The notes: generated by a model not told the origin, from the letters alone. Shown: positions 25,334 to 36,842, counted from the stretch's first letter. The stretch: DNA of 64,000 bases from Mermis nigrescens (GCA_036768485.1 JAVLUZ010000143.1:739625-803624); one strand, 5' to 3'. Numbers and translations are program-made.

Positions 25334-26396
25334 CAGTGGCGGATTTAGGATTTTCCTAAGGGGCAGTATCCCAACTTCTCCAAAAAAACAGTCAAAAATA
25401 GGTCCAAAAATTTGCCCTCAACGCGCGAAACAGCGTTTTTTTCGGCGTTTTACAATGTATACTTCTACATTAAATCACTTTTGACGCAATATTTGTCCTT
25501 AAAATTTTAAAATTTTAGATAATTTTGTGCTAAAAATCACTAAAATTCTTTGACTTTATCAGAATTCTGGCGCGAAGCAGTTTTTTTGTACAAGGTGCGT
25601 TTGACATGCACAAAGATGATCCCCAAAAGTCTTTGTACATTGTGTACACACAAATTTTTGGGTAATATAATATGGTACAGTAGTGATTTTAGTGTGGTAA
25701 AAACAGACTTGTTCGACTTTTGGTAGTGTATTTTAGCTAATTCATGGGTCTCTAAGGGCAAAAATCACTAATAATCGTCTGAAAACGGCGCGAAGCGCCT
25801 AAAAATTTGACATTTTTCTTTTCGAAATGCAGTTTCTGATATTATAGAGATAAATAGAGCACACAATCAGTCATTTTGACGCAAAGCGCCGTAAATTTCT
25901 GCAAATTTTAGACCTTTTTTTGTAATTTTTGTCTCTCCAAAAATCTTCGTACATGTACAAAGACGGTCCCGAAAAGTCTTTGTACATCGGGAAAAATCTT
26001 TGCCGAATACAAAAAACCGTGGTGCGAAGCGCCGGAAAATTTGTGGGACTAAGACGGAGAGACGTCTAGAAGCATGATTTACAGCTTGATTTACTGTATT
26101 TATAGCATTTGATGCGAAACATCGAAATTTTTAATTGAAAATCGAAGAAAACAAAGCAAGAATAGCTGTTTCTGCTGCTAAAATTGTTATGAAACATATA
26201 TGAACAGAAAATGGCTTCCAGGTGGCGAAGAAAGTAAATAAATGTCATAAATAGGTATCAGCCAGCGCGTAGCGCCGAAAAAATTTGAGAAATTATGGTC
26301 ACTGAGGGCCAAAAAATAATTGCAAATTGTATATCCATTCTCTATCTCGCCAAATATTTTTGGCAAATGGAGGGCGCCCCCCTTAGATTCGCCCTG
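25334..26396 (+). mobile_element. R element inside the hAT transposase remnant
   Basis: 1063 bp, CAGTGGCGGATTTAGGATTT ... CTTAGATTCGCCCTG, with perfect TSD CTTGCAGC (25326-25333, 26397-26404). A C-family MITE lies inside. Confidence 0.93.
25578..26021 (+). mobile_element. C-family MITE inside R
   Basis: 444 bp, CAGTTTTTTTGTACAAGG ... ATACAAAAAACCGTG, with flanks GCGCGAAG and GTGCGAAG (7 of 8). The target was a hairpin word of the host R element. An exact hairpin word is at 25787-25799. Confidence 0.88.
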
Positions 26397-26795
26397 CTTG
26401 CAGCGCCAGCTACAAGCGTTCCATCGGAACAGCTGTTCAGTTGCGCTGGAATCATTTACACCCTCTCAGAAACAGGCTACATGGCGAAAAAGCAGAACGA
26501 CTGTTATTTTTAAAATATAATTTACCCGGAACAATACTAAGTTTTAGTCTGTAAACTTTTGGGTAATAAAAGATTGAATTGCTGCTTCATGTCTTCACTA
26601 AATTTTATGAAGTTCGATTTTTAACTCTAATTTTAAAAAACTGAGAACCGACTCCAAAGAAGATCGGATCCGGTTCTTAGAAAATCAAAAAATCGGTTCC
26701 GGTTCTTAGAATATCAAAAAAATCGGTTCTCGGTTCGGTTCCAAAAAATGGTCGGTTCCAGCCGGTTCCGGTTCCGGTTAACCGGCACATCCCTA

Positions 26796-27027
26796 CGTCC
26801 CAACACGGCCACCAAAATTCCCAGCGCGGCCACCGTCCCAACACGGCCACCAAAATTCCCAACACGGCCACCGTCCCGACACGGCCACCATCCCAACACG
26901 GCCATCGTCCCAACACGGCCTCCGTCCCAACCCGGCCACCGTCCCAACACGGCCACGGTCCAAATATGGTCACCGTCCCAACATGGCCACCGTCCCAACA
27001 AAGCCCCTGTCTCAACAAGCCCACCAC
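26796..27027. repeat. FB-A left-arm minisatellite (inner part)
   Basis: About a dozen ~18-27 bp units of CGTCCCAACACGGCCACC, some extended with AAAATTC. Open frames on both strands follow the repeat and are not genes. Confidence 0.93.
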
Positions 27028-27300
27028 CACACGTGGGCGTGGGGGGTTGGAGGGTATGCACCATCCCCCAGAAGTTCGAACACCCCCACAGAAACCAAAA
27101 TACCCTCCACAGAAACCAAAATACCCTCCCCAGAATTCAATTTTTGAAATTTTTTCTTGCTTTTTTCGCGATTATTTGATGCCACTAGATAGTGCTCGAT
27201 GAGAAATCTTGAAAATGGTGTTTTTCGTCATACCACCATTTTTAAAACCATTTTTTGGCCTTTGAAAAATTTTGCACCCCCAGAATTCCGGTGCTGAATG
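27028..27300 (-). mobile_element. G-family MITE in the FB-A loop
   Basis: Reverse G copy from CACACGTGGGCGTGGGG to CCCCCAGAATTCCGGTGCTG. The right end is blurred and no TSD could be set. Confidence 0.65.
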
Positions 27301-27486
27301 TTTCCGATGCGCCCAACATGTACAACCCGATCACAGTGCAGAGCAATGCTTCGTTGCATGCAAAATTCTTTATGCATGTAAAAAAGTAACTCGTCATCAA
27401 TTTAATTGCTGCCACATGTATATCCATGCCTAATTACCTTCCTGTAATTAACTATTAATACCTACTTAAGTGAATAATATACAGTG

Positions 27487-27712
27487 ATAGCGGTCTTGTT
27501 GAGACAGTGGCTTTTTTGGGACAGTGGCCGTGTTGGGACGGTGGCCGTGTTGGGAATTTCGGTGGCCGTGTTGGGACGGTGGCCGTGTTGGGAATTTCGG
27601 TGGCCGTGTTGGGAATTTCGGTGGCCGTGTTGGGAATTTTGGTGGCCGTGTTGGGACGGTGGTCGTGTTGGGACGGTGGCCGTGTTGGGACTGGTGGCCA
27701 TGTTGGGACACA
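27487..27712. repeat. FB-A right-arm minisatellite
   Basis: Ten or so units of GGTGGCCGTGTTGGGACG, some extended with AATTTC. The array is the inverse of the left arm and has matching inner and outer borders. Confidence 0.93.
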
Positions 27713-28278
27713 ATCGTATGTATGTACTGCTGTTATAAAAAGGTCTATCCAGAACCTGCTATGTGAGCACCATATTAACGCCGATATCTCGACCTAAGCG
27801 GGAGCGATACTGACATAAGCGGGATCGAAACTGGCCTAGGCGGGAGTACTACCACCTACGCAAAATTAAGCATAAGGCCATGAGAAATGAAGAAGTTAAA
27901 AAAATCGATAATGTTTACAGCTATACTTTGTACAGGCGCACAGAGCAGGTTTTATAAGCTCATGTTACATGCAGTGTTCTTGTGATCGACCGGAGCGGCC
28001 AAAATGGCCGGAGCCGGAAATCCGGCCGGGGCCGGATTGGACCATGTTGCTCCGGCCGGAGCCGGAGAAATATTATTTTACACGTGTGGATTGATAGGAC
28101 ATCTTTGTGACCAAGACCTATACCATAGTGCACATGCATCTCAACTGCATATCAGCTAGTTACATCAAAAATGGCACGATTATATGAGTGTGTATGAGGA
28201 ATAGAACGTGAAAAACATTCATTGATCGTACCCATCTATTTCTAAATAATTTATGCAGCAATTTGAGACGCTGTCGTC

Positions 28279-29352
28279 CAGTGGCGGATCTAGGATTTTC
28301 CTAAGGGGGGGGGGGGCGGCATCCCAACTTTTCCAGAAAACAGTCAAAAATAGGTCAAAAAATTTGCCCTTGACGCGCGGCGTTTTTTTTCGGTGTTTTA
28401 CATGATATACTTTTACATAAAATCACTTTTGACGCAATATTCTTCCTGAAAATTTTAATTTTTTAAGCAATTTTGTGCGAAAAAATCATTAATTTCCTTG
28501 ACTAACAAAAATCTGGCGCGAAACGCCGGAAAATTTGTAAAATTAAGGTGGATAGCCGTTGAGAAGCATGATTTGCTGCTTGATTTCCTGTATTTATAGC
28601 ATTTTATGCGAAACATCAAAATTTTTAATTGAAAATAGAAGAAAACTATGCAAAAATAGCTGTTTCTACTGTTAAAATTGTTTTTGAACCCACATGAACA
28701 GAGAATGGTTTCCAGGCAGTGTTTTTTTGTACAAGGTCCGTTTGTACATGTATAAAGATAATCCCTAAGTCTTTGTACATTTTGTACACACAAATTTTTG
28801 CATACTATAGTATAGTATGGTAGCGACTTTAGTGTGGTAAAAGCAGAGTTGTTAGACCTTTAGTAGTGTGTTTTGCCTAATTCCTGGTTTTATGAGGGCA
28901 AAAATCATTAAGAATCGTCTTAAAAGGGGCGAAACGCCGAAAACTTTAACATTTTTCCCTTTGAAATGCGATTTTTGCTATTATAAAGATATATAGGACA
29001 CAGAATTACTCCTACATGAACAAAGAATGGTTTCGAAAATTTTTGCGAATTTCAGACCTTTTTGCAGTTTGTCTTCGCAAAAATCTTTGTACATGTACAA
29101 AGACGGTCCCCAAAAGTCTTTGTACATCGGGAAAAATCTTTGCTGAATACAAAAAAACCGTGCTTCCAGGTCGTCAAGAAAGTAAATAAATGTCATTAAT
29201 AGGTATCATCCGGCGCGTAGCGCCGAAGAAATTTGAGATATTATGGTCACTGATGGCCAAAAATCATTGCAAATAGCATATCCATTCTTTATCTTGCGAA
29301 ATATTTTCGGCCAATAGGGAAGCGGCGCCCCGCTCCCTTAAATCCGCCCCTG
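28279..29352 (+). mobile_element. R element, intact ends
   Basis: 1074 bp, CAGTGGCGGATCTAGGATTT ... TTAAATCCGCCCCTG, with perfect TSD CTGTCGTC (28271-28278, 29353-29360). It contains a C element. Confidence 0.94.
28717..29162 (+). mobile_element. C-family MITE inside R
   Basis: 446 bp, CAGTGTTTTTTTGTACAAGG ... ATACAAAAAAACCGTG, with flanks TTTCCAGG and CTTCCAGG (7 of 8). The unsplit host phrase GGCTTCCAGGTCGCC is present in the R copy near 53735. Confidence 0.9.
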
Positions 29353-29888
29353 CTGTCGTCTCCATAGCCTGCCCTAAATAAAGCGTCAATAGGCATATTT
29401 GATGTTAAAGCATGATTGTGTGTGACCGTATATATATACATAGGTACGTTACATACTATACTATGCTCAGTGAAGCGCGAATATGACGTACAGAATGAAC
29501 AGCAACATTATCTGGAAAATCAGTATAGCATGTGCAGTGCAGGCCAGACTGCATCTTATGCTTATCGATGAGTTACAGTGTTAACAGGAATTTCCTGCAG
29601 CGATTGCATGAATCGATCAATAGAGTTATTTTCTTTCCTCCTAAAATGAATATTTTACGATAGTGGTGGTGACACTTTATTTGGTGTTATTTCCTTTTTC
29701 TGCTATTGAATTGTGCTCTGACTAAATTTAATAAGCATAATGTCAGCAATTAGTACGTTCGGTCACTAGGCAAAAACAAAAAATATTCTCCGGCCTCCGG
29801 CCGATTTTCGGATGTCCTCCGGCCGGAGCACTGGAGTGGAAAAAATGGCCGGATTTGCTGGAGGCCGGATCTCTGGTCGATCACTAAG

Positions 29889-30341
29889 TGTTGCCAGGTC
29901 GAAATCTCAAAAAATGCCAAAAGTTCCCTTGAAAAGTGTCAAAAAGTGGCACTTTTGACCAGAAGAACTGCCAGAAAAATTCCGTCATCCAAAGTACTTT
30001 TTTACAATGCAGAACTTGTTCAGGTGACATTCAAGTGGGCTCATCTAATTGTAGAGCCAGTGTTGACTACGTTTCAAACCAAAACGCAGTGTAAAACAAT
30101 TTATTCGATCACAATAATGACCAAGCTCACCTGATTAAAGCATGTACAGTAATTTGTTAAGCAAATCACCTGATTAAGGCAAACACAGTTTAAAGTGGCT
30201 TATTGATCAGGACAATGAGCAAGAAGGCACACGATTAAAGCAAACAGTTTAAATCGATTAACTGAGCATCATAGATGGTCAAATCGTGCAACTTCATTCA
30301 ACCCGGTATCAATGGGAACCGAGTTGGTATCAATGGGAAGA
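29889..30341. repeat. TGTTGCCAGG-type fragment and imperfect ~60-bp repeats
   Basis: Begins AGTGTTGCCAGGTCGAAA, an end shared with the element at 39001. It is followed by three loose repeats of CACCTGATTAAAGCA and TTGATCA phrases, then GGTATCAATGGGAA twice. No gene. Confidence 0.5.
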
Positions 30342-30349
30342 GCTGCCGG

Positions 30350-30615
30350 CATAGGTGGGCGGCACCTAAGTTCTGGGGAGGGGGTGCAAGATTTTTTAAA
30401 GGTCAAAAAATGGCCTTAAAAATGCTGGTATGGCAATAAAAACACCATTTTTCAACGTTTCTCATCGAGCACTATCCACTGGCATTAAAAAAATTGATGA
30501 AAAAAATAAAACAAATTCCAAAAATTGTATTCTGGGGGGTATTTTGATTTCTGGGGGGAATATTTTAGTTTCTCGGGGGGGGTGCATACCCCTAAATCTC
30601 CCACGCCCAATTATG
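30350..30615 (+). mobile_element. G-family MITE with perfect TSD
   Basis: 266 bp, CATAGGTGGGCGGCACC ... CCACGCCCAATTATG. The 8-bp TSD GCTGCCGG (30342-30349, 30616-30623) is perfect and fixes the G-family termini. Confidence 0.92.
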
Positions 30616-30780
30616 GCTGCCGGTATCAATGGAAAATTTTGAAATTCTGAATAAATATGTGAAAACCATTAGGAAATCAGCTGAACAACCAATCAGTCAA
30701 TGACTAACCAACCAACAATCAGTCAATAATCAATAATTAACCAATTAACCACTAAGCAACCAATCAACCAACCAAGCAAC

Positions 30781-31222
30781 CATAGTTTCCCAAGGTCGAA
30801 AGTTCAGAGGGGGTGAAATCCCAAAATTTGAGACCACTAAATTGATTTCTAGCCTTTTTTAAGTCAAATGCAAAACGCTTAAAACATCCTATATAGCATG
30901 TTTTAATGTGAAAAACTGCATTTTTAACTACTTTTTGTCCCATCTTGACTAGTTTCGTCACTCTTGTAAGTAAAAAATATAAGAATTCATCAAAAATTTT
31001 GACTTTTCAGATCATTTTAAGTTCATTCTAGGTATTTTATGGGTAAAAAAACAGAAATGTACTAATCGGCGCGAAGCGCCGAAAACTCTTTACATCTGCG
31101 CTGCTTTTGTACCCAAAAATCATTGCAGAAAACGTTTGATAGCTCAAAATCGTCTGACAGTGATTCAAGTCTCGGACCCTGAGGTGGGGTTAATACCCCC
31201 TCACCCCCTATAGGAATGTGTG
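30781..31222 (+). mobile_element. V-family element with perfect TSD
   Basis: 442 bp, CATAGTTTCCCAAGGTCG ... CCCTATAGGAATGTGTG, with TSD CAAGCAAC (30773-30780, 31223-31230). An exact hairpin word is at 31068-31080. This short copy shows V without nested insertions. Confidence 0.9.
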
Positions 31223-31230
31223 CAAGCAAC

Positions 31231-32034
31231 CATTTATATAGTACAAGGACAATCAACCAAATAATTGGGAAGCCGGTATCAATGGGAAGACCGGCCTTTG
31301 TCCATGTATGCTGAGCATGACAATAAGCGAAATTCGCTCGATTGCCACAGCAAACAGTCTGAAACGCATTTTTGCAACAACAAAAAATGAATTGGCGCGG
31401 CATGGCCTAAACATCAATAGCAAGTAATAGATTAAATCCATCCGGCGCAAGCGCCGAAAAATTTTGAAATTTTACCTTTAAAACGCATTTTAGCGAGACA
31501 AAAATTGTCCAGATCCGTGCAGCAGATGAGGATTTTCAATCGTAGAGAAGTCCTAGAGCAATTAGTTGATAAAAATGCTTCAACCTGCGTGGCGCAACTT
31601 GAACATCAATAACAAACGATGAAATTATATCAATCCGGCGCGATGCGCCAGAAAATTTTGGAGTTTTACCATTCTAGAACGTATTTTTGAGAAATTTTCC
31701 ACGATTTGAACCAGACCAAGCCCAAAATTTTTCCACATCTCGAAATCTTGGTTCACAAAAAACTCAAAATGTGGAAAGAACGGTGGTTCGTTTCCATTTT
31801 AGTAAAATCCTGAGAGAAAATCCTACATTTGTCAAATTCTGGATAAACATGGATTTTTTTTAGAAAATTGGGATAATTTCTGGCGGTCTTTGTTTGAAAA
31901 TGACAAAGTGCTTCAGTCAAAATTTCGCACAAAACGGAAAATTAAAGCTGAATTTGGGCTAAAATTCGGTTGGTGGTCCTGTCAAGTAGTAGCGCAACGG
32001 AAGTTAGATTTAGACTAATTCTCGTATGAGGAAT
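31231..32034. other. unassigned, two hairpin-word relatives
   Basis: Imperfect hairpin words occur near 31442 (GGCGCAAGCGCC) and 31636 (GGCGCGATGCGCC), each followed by AAAATTTTG-type text, suggesting two old MITE bodies. No ends or exons recognised. Confidence 0.45.
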
Positions 32035-32500
32035 TCAAATCTGAAAGAATTAGGTGGCGGTCGGCATTATTGACCGAGTTACAGGCTGTGGAAGTTCATG
32101 TGCTTATGGATAAGCAAAAAGTAAGCTGTGCCTTAGGAAATCTTTCGGATTAGTCTCCGAAGCGTTGAAGACTGTGACTGAGCAGGGTTAACCAATGTCT
32201 TAGGCTTAGGCTTAGTTTTGTTGATTCACATTGATGCCAGCGCATGGGCTAAACCTGAGATAAATGGAGCGAAAATTGCAGAGCGAGCAAAGTGAGCAGA
32301 GCAAATTTCGCTCCATTTATGCCTTAGACTTAGACCATGTCTGGCACCAATCTGAATCCGCAAGCAATTATTGTCGCCACAAATTGAAAACTGAAAATAC
32401 CCCAAACGCCATTTTTCCCTTTTCGCCTATCTTTAAGCTGGCGAACTTCAATAGCCTGTAACTCGGTCAATAATACTTACCGTCACCTAATTCTTTCAAA
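32035..32500. repeat. nested inverted repeat (~460 bp)
   Basis: The outer arms contain ATTGACCGAGTTACAGGCT and its inverse AGCCTGTAACTCGGTCAAT. The inner arms contain ATAAATGGAGCGAAAATT and AAATTTCGCTCCATTTAT. A (TTAGGC)2TTAG run is at 32200-32215 in the left arm. Probably a foldback element; no TSD found. Confidence 0.7.
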
Positions 32501-33896
32501 AATAAACTCCCCATCCCAAAGTCAGTTAGAAAATATCTTTTTTGTGAAAATTTGACACTTTCCAGTATTGTAAATTCCGTCCATTTTCTGCATTTTTTTC
32601 ACAAAAATGGCAACAACAAAAGGTTGTTCACCAAAGATTGCACTCGGAACGGACAATAAGTGCTGGATTCAGTAATCAGTATGAAAAACTATCCCAGAAT
32701 ACCAAGTGTAAATTTGAAAAAAATTGGAATGGAACGGATTAAGTACGGAAAGGAATGCCGAATAAATACGCAATGCAACGCACACGCACGCACAGGATTT
32801 CCAAGTGATCGTCATAACAAAAAACCCAAATTTGTACCTCAAACTGCCTAAAAAACCCCCAACCATAGACGCAAAAGGCTAAACTTTACTTTATGGTGCG
32901 AACAGAAAACTTGCAGATGTATGTGGAAAGGAACGACATTGCTTGAAATGAGGAGGACATGGAAAAATGAAGTGCGGAAATAACATTTCATGGAAAACGG
33001 ACCAATATTGGTGAAGATAGAGTTAGGGTACTTTACTTTGTCATAAATGCACTCAGATGGCAGATAATGTAAGCGAGAATATAAATGTGGATCTGAGATG
33101 TTTCAAAAAGTAGGGCATCAGGAGAAGTCTGTGGCGATGTGAGCAAAAACGATTGAACAAGCTACTCCGAATATAGCTACATTAAAGTGGGGGGGGGTAT
33201 TTGACACTTTACCAAAAATGTTCCGAATTTGGGCTAAAAACATATTTAACTAACATTTTCAAGGTCGCTGATTATGAAAAAAATGACTTTTATTGCGCGA
33301 AAAAAAATTTTTGTTTTAAAATTTTTAAATTTGAAAAAACAATTCTTTGCATGTTTTTTTCTGTCATTTTACTTGATAAGATGTGTAAAAATTTAAGTTT
33401 ATGCTTAAATGATGCTTAGGCTTAGGCTTAGTGTATCTGAGAAGGTGATTTCGGCTGCTTAGGTCGAGGTCGCTCCCGCTTAGATCGAGGTATAGATGCT
33501 TAGGTCGATGTAAAGATGCATAGGTCGATGTGTAGATGCTCAGGTCGATGTATAGATGCTTAGGTCGACCTAAATTGAGTACATATTATTCTGCATTCCA
33601 CTGTTTGAATCTTCAAATGGATGGAACTTTGAGATGATCCAAAAATACTGTTTGAATCGTATTTAAGTATAAATCTTTAACTGAATGTAATTAATGCTAA
33701 AAATGATAAAATTAAAAAAAATTTCTTATAAATTTGTGCAAAAAATTACAAAAAATTCTTCTTCAATCTTGGTTTCCGCGCAGTATAACTTAATTTTTTG
33801 TAATCTGCGACCTTGAAAATGGTAGAAAAATATGTTTGTAGTAAAATTGAAAACTTTTGATAAGCTGCAAAAATTCCTAAAAGTGGCTCAAAAATG
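32501..33896. other. unassigned AT-rich sequence
   Basis: No exon or defined transposon. It contains a second (TTAGGC)2TTAG run at 33416-33431 and a short 20-bp tandem array (33475-33572). Confidence 0.5.
33475..33572. repeat. 20-bp tandem repeat TAGGTCGATGTATAGATGCT
   Basis: About four units plus partial copies, with substitutions. Confidence 0.85.
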
Positions 33897-35920
33897 GGGC
33901 GTGGGTAAAATCCGGAAATGGAAATGGAAAATGGAAAATGGGTAAAAGCCGAAAATGGAAAATGGAAAAATGGGTAAAAGCCGGAAAATGGAAAATAAAA
34001 AATGGAAAAGTGGGCAAAAGCCGGAAATGGAAAATAGAAGATAGAAGATGAAAATTTTCCATTTCCAACTGATCCAACAGCAGTAGTTTTATTTTTACGG
34101 CCTTGCCCAGGCTTTCTTTTGCCGGGGCCGGGCTGAGCCCAGGGCAGAGCCCCTGTGGGGCCAATGTCAGTGCCTTTACCATTGTCTCATGGCTGAAGAC
34201 CCTGCCCTACCCCTCTTATGTACCTATGCATATATTCTTGCTTTGTAGATATGCACGTCCAAACTCATGTCGTTTTTCAACAAATTTCTCTATTTTTGAA
34301 GAAATTTCGAAAGCGTGACTAAAACTGGAAAGTCTACAAAAAATGGAAAAAACTGAAAATTGTTCATTTCTTCGTCTTTTCACTCAAATTCTCCCTTTTG
34401 AAAAATTGACCTTCCAGATCCGAAAAAATCGTTAACCACTTCGACTAAAACGATTTCGTCGGAGATAGCAAAAAATCGCCGGAAAATGGAAAAATAGGGT
34501 GAAACCTGGAAATGGAAAATGGAAAATTTTTCATTTCCTTTATTTTCAATGGAAAATAATTCATTTTCAAAATTTTCGGTCGTAAATGTCAAGCTCATAT
34601 CGTTTTTCACCAAATTTCTCCATTTTTGAAGAAATTTCGAAGGCGAACTAAATTGGAAAAGTCTACAAAAAATCGAAAAAACTGAAAATTGTTCATTTCT
34701 TCGTCGTTTCACTCAAAATTCTCCTCTTTTGGAAAAATTGACCTTCCAGATCCGAAAAAATCGTTATCCACCTCGACTACAACGATGTCGTTGCAGATGG
34801 AAAATCGCCGGAAAATGGAAAAATAGGGTAAAACCCGGAAATGGAAATTGGAAATTTTTCTATTTTATTTATTTTCAACGGAAAATGGTTAATTTTCAAA
34901 ATTTTCGGTCGTAAATGTCAGACTCATGTCGTTTTTCAACAAATTTCTCTATTTTTGAAAAAATTTCGAAAGCGTAACTAAAAATGGAAAGTATACAAAA
35001 ATGGAAAAAAAACGGAAAATTGTTCATCCCATTTTTGTTGCATTTTTCCATTTTTAGTTGCGCTCATGAAATTTCTTCAAAAATGAAGAAATTCGGTGAG
35101 AAACGGCATGATTTCGACATTTACGACCGAAAATTTTGAAAAGTAACCATTTTGCGTTGAAATTAGAGGAATAGGACAATTTTCCATTTTCGGGTTTTAC
35201 CCTATTTTTCCATTTTCCGGCGATTTTCCATCTGCGACGAAATCGTTGTAGTCGAAGTGGATAACGATTTTTCGAATCTGGCAGGTCAACTTTTTCAAAA
35301 GAGGCGAAGAAATGAACAATCTTTCGTTTTTTATCGTTTTTTGTAGACTTATCCATATTTATTGTTACGCTTTCGAAATTTCTTCAGAAATAGAGAAATT
35401 TGGTGAGAAAGGACATGATTTCAACATTTACGACCGAAAATTTTGAAAATTAAGCATTTTCCGTTGAAAATAGATATGGAAAATTTTCCATTTTCCATTT
35501 CCGGGTTTTACCCTATTTTTCCATTTTCCGGCCGATTTTCCATCTGTGACGAAATCGTTGTAGTCGAAGTGAACAACGATTTTTTCGGATCTGGAAGGTC
35601 AATTTTTTTTCAAAAGAGGAGAATTTTGAGTGAAAAGACGAAGAAATGAACAATTTTTCGTTTTTTCGGTTTTTGAAGATTTTTCCATTTTTTGCTACGC
35701 TTTCGAAATTTCTTCAAAAATAGAGAAATTTGGTGAGAAACGACATGAGTTTGACATTAACAACCGAAAATTTTTAAAATGAAAAATTTTCCGTTGAAAA
35801 TAAAGGAAATGGAAAATTTTCCATTTCCGTTTTCCATTTTCCGGCTTTTACCCATTTTTCCATTTCCGGCTTTTACCCATTTTCCATTTTCCAATTCCAT
35901 TTCCGGATTTTACCTTTCCC
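33897..35920. mobile_element. FB-B: foldback element with ATGGAAAATGGGTAAA arms
   Basis: 2024 bp. Ends GGGCGTGGGTAAAATCCGG and CCGGATTTTACCTTTCCC; flanks CTCAAAAATG and CTCAAAATG differ only in an A-run. Nearly the whole element folds back on itself around 35030. Three ~330-bp units on the left (marked by AAATTTCTCTATTTTTGAAG near 34285, 34610, 34940) face three inverted units on the right. Arms of GGAAAATGGGTAAAAGCCGG words lie at both outer ends. No transposase. Confidence 0.82.
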
Positions 35921-36359
35921 CTCAAAATGGTGAATGTCGAAGTATGATGGAAGTACCGTAACTCTGTGAGTTTTGTATGGATTTGGTTTATTTCTTTTTT
36001 TCGCGTCTTTTCGTGACACAAAGTATCGTTTTTGCGTCAACTGTATGGCAATTCTGCCGGAATGGCGCAAAATCGGTTCACACCATATTCTTCAAACTCC
36101 ACGTAAAAAAACCTCAATCGCTAAAAATGCCTCCAATAGCCTCAAACAAAACCCCCCAAAATGGGGGGTCAGTGTTGCCTGGTCAAAATTTTAAAAACCG
36201 CCACATCTCGGGTATGGGTAAAATCCGGAACCAGGACCAGGACCAGGACAAAATGGGTAAAATCCGGACAATCAATCAGGACCAGGACCGGACTCAGGAC
36301 AAATGGGTAAAATCCGGACAAACAATCAGGACAATGTATTAGATATGTAGGGTCGGACT

Positions 36360-36565
36360 CACACCTGGGCGTGGGGGGTTTAGGGGGTATGCAACCCCAG
36401 AAACCGAAATACCCCCAGAATTCAATTTTTAAGAATTTTCTTCGTTTTTTTCGCAATTTTTTGACGCCAATGGATAGTGCCTCGTGAGAAATGTCGAAAA
36501 ATGGTGTTTTTCGCCATACCACCATTTTTAAGGCCATCCTAGAATTATCTTGCTGCTCACGTATG
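36360..36565 (-). mobile_element. G-family MITE, left half of FB-C core
   Basis: 206 bp, CACACCTGGGCGTGGGG ... CTGCTCACGTATG, with flanks GTCGGACT and GTAGGACT (7 of 8). Confidence 0.82.
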
Positions 36566-36606
36566 GTAGGACTCACAACCGCCACCAAGGTCCTGGCCAG
36601 TCCGAA

Positions 36607-36842
36607 CATACGTGGGCAGCAAGAAAATTCTGAGGGGGGGAGTGCAAAATTTTTTTAAGGTCAAAAAATGGCCTCAAAAATAGTGGTATGGCGAAAAAAC
36701 ACCATTTTTCGACGTTTCTCATAGAGCACTACTATCCATTGGCATCAAAAAATTGCGAAACAAACGAAAAAAATTTAAAAATTGAATTCTGGGGGGGTAT
36801 TTCGGTTTCTGGAGGGTGCATACCCCCACCCTAGCCCAGGTG
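36607..36842 (+). mobile_element. G-family MITE, right half of FB-C core
   Basis: 236 bp, CATACGTGGGCAGCAAG ... CTAGCCCAGGTG, with flanks AGTCCGAA and AATCCGAC (6 of 8). It is inverted relative to 36360-36565. Confidence 0.78.

Larger units (their letters stand above)
25272..26513 (+). pseudogene. hAT transposase dimerisation domain, split by an R element
   Basis: The reading frame WKEKSKNLPILAFIAKQYLA (25272-25333) continues after the R insertion as APATSVPSEQLFSCAGII (from 26405) and stops at 26513. This is the hAT C-terminal dimerisation signature (W..K...P.LA..A..YL..PATSVPSE.LFS.AG). The 1063-bp insertion plus its TSD interrupts it within an alanine codon. A TAG lies just upstream of the tryptophan, so the gene was already decaying or the upstream part is lost. 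The last residues lack the usual leucine-rich FLK.N ending. Confidence 0.85.
24889..26795 (+). mobile_element. hAT element with GGTTCC words, nested in FB-A
   Basis: Ends TAGGAAATTTCCGGTT and AACCGGCACATCCCTA, flanked by CGTCCCAA on both sides. The flank sequence equals part of the host minisatellite, so the TSD is plausible but not independent. GGTTCCGG words fill both subterminal zones. It carries the dimerisation-domain remnant of its transposase and is itself broken by an R element. Confidence 0.82.
24822..27712. mobile_element. FB-A: foldback element with GTCCCAACACGGCCACC arms
   Basis: Two inverted arrays of the ~18-bp unit GTCCCAACACGGCCACC form the arms. The left arm is 24829-24888 continuing at 26796-27010 (split by a later hAT) and the right arm is 27487-27712. 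The outer ends match (GGCCACCAGTCCCAACACGG in both), as do the inner ends (CTGTCTCAACAAG). A 10-bp direct repeat ATCGTATGTA flanks the whole block (24812-24821, 27713-27722). A long direct repeat with minisatellite arms suggests a Mutator-like or foldback transposon rather than independent minisatellites. Confidence 0.75.
27980..29888. mobile_element. hAT4: element with CCGGAG/CCGGCC words
   Basis: Ends CTTGTGATCGACCGGAG and GGTCGATCACTAAG are inverse apart from one indel. Both subterminal zones (27990-28070, 29790-29870) are arrays of CCGGAGCCGGCC-type words. An R element (28279-29352) sits inside. No TSD could be fixed, so the ends are approximate. Confidence 0.65.

Noticed and set aside
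24829..27712. CRISPR-like array of spaced repeats
   Set aside because: There are no unique spacers, the unit is contiguous and variable, and the host is a eukaryote.
24829..27738. Open frames with VGTVAVLGRWPCWD-type repeats
   Set aside because: Several frames on both strands are open at once, as expected from an 18-bp minisatellite without stops.
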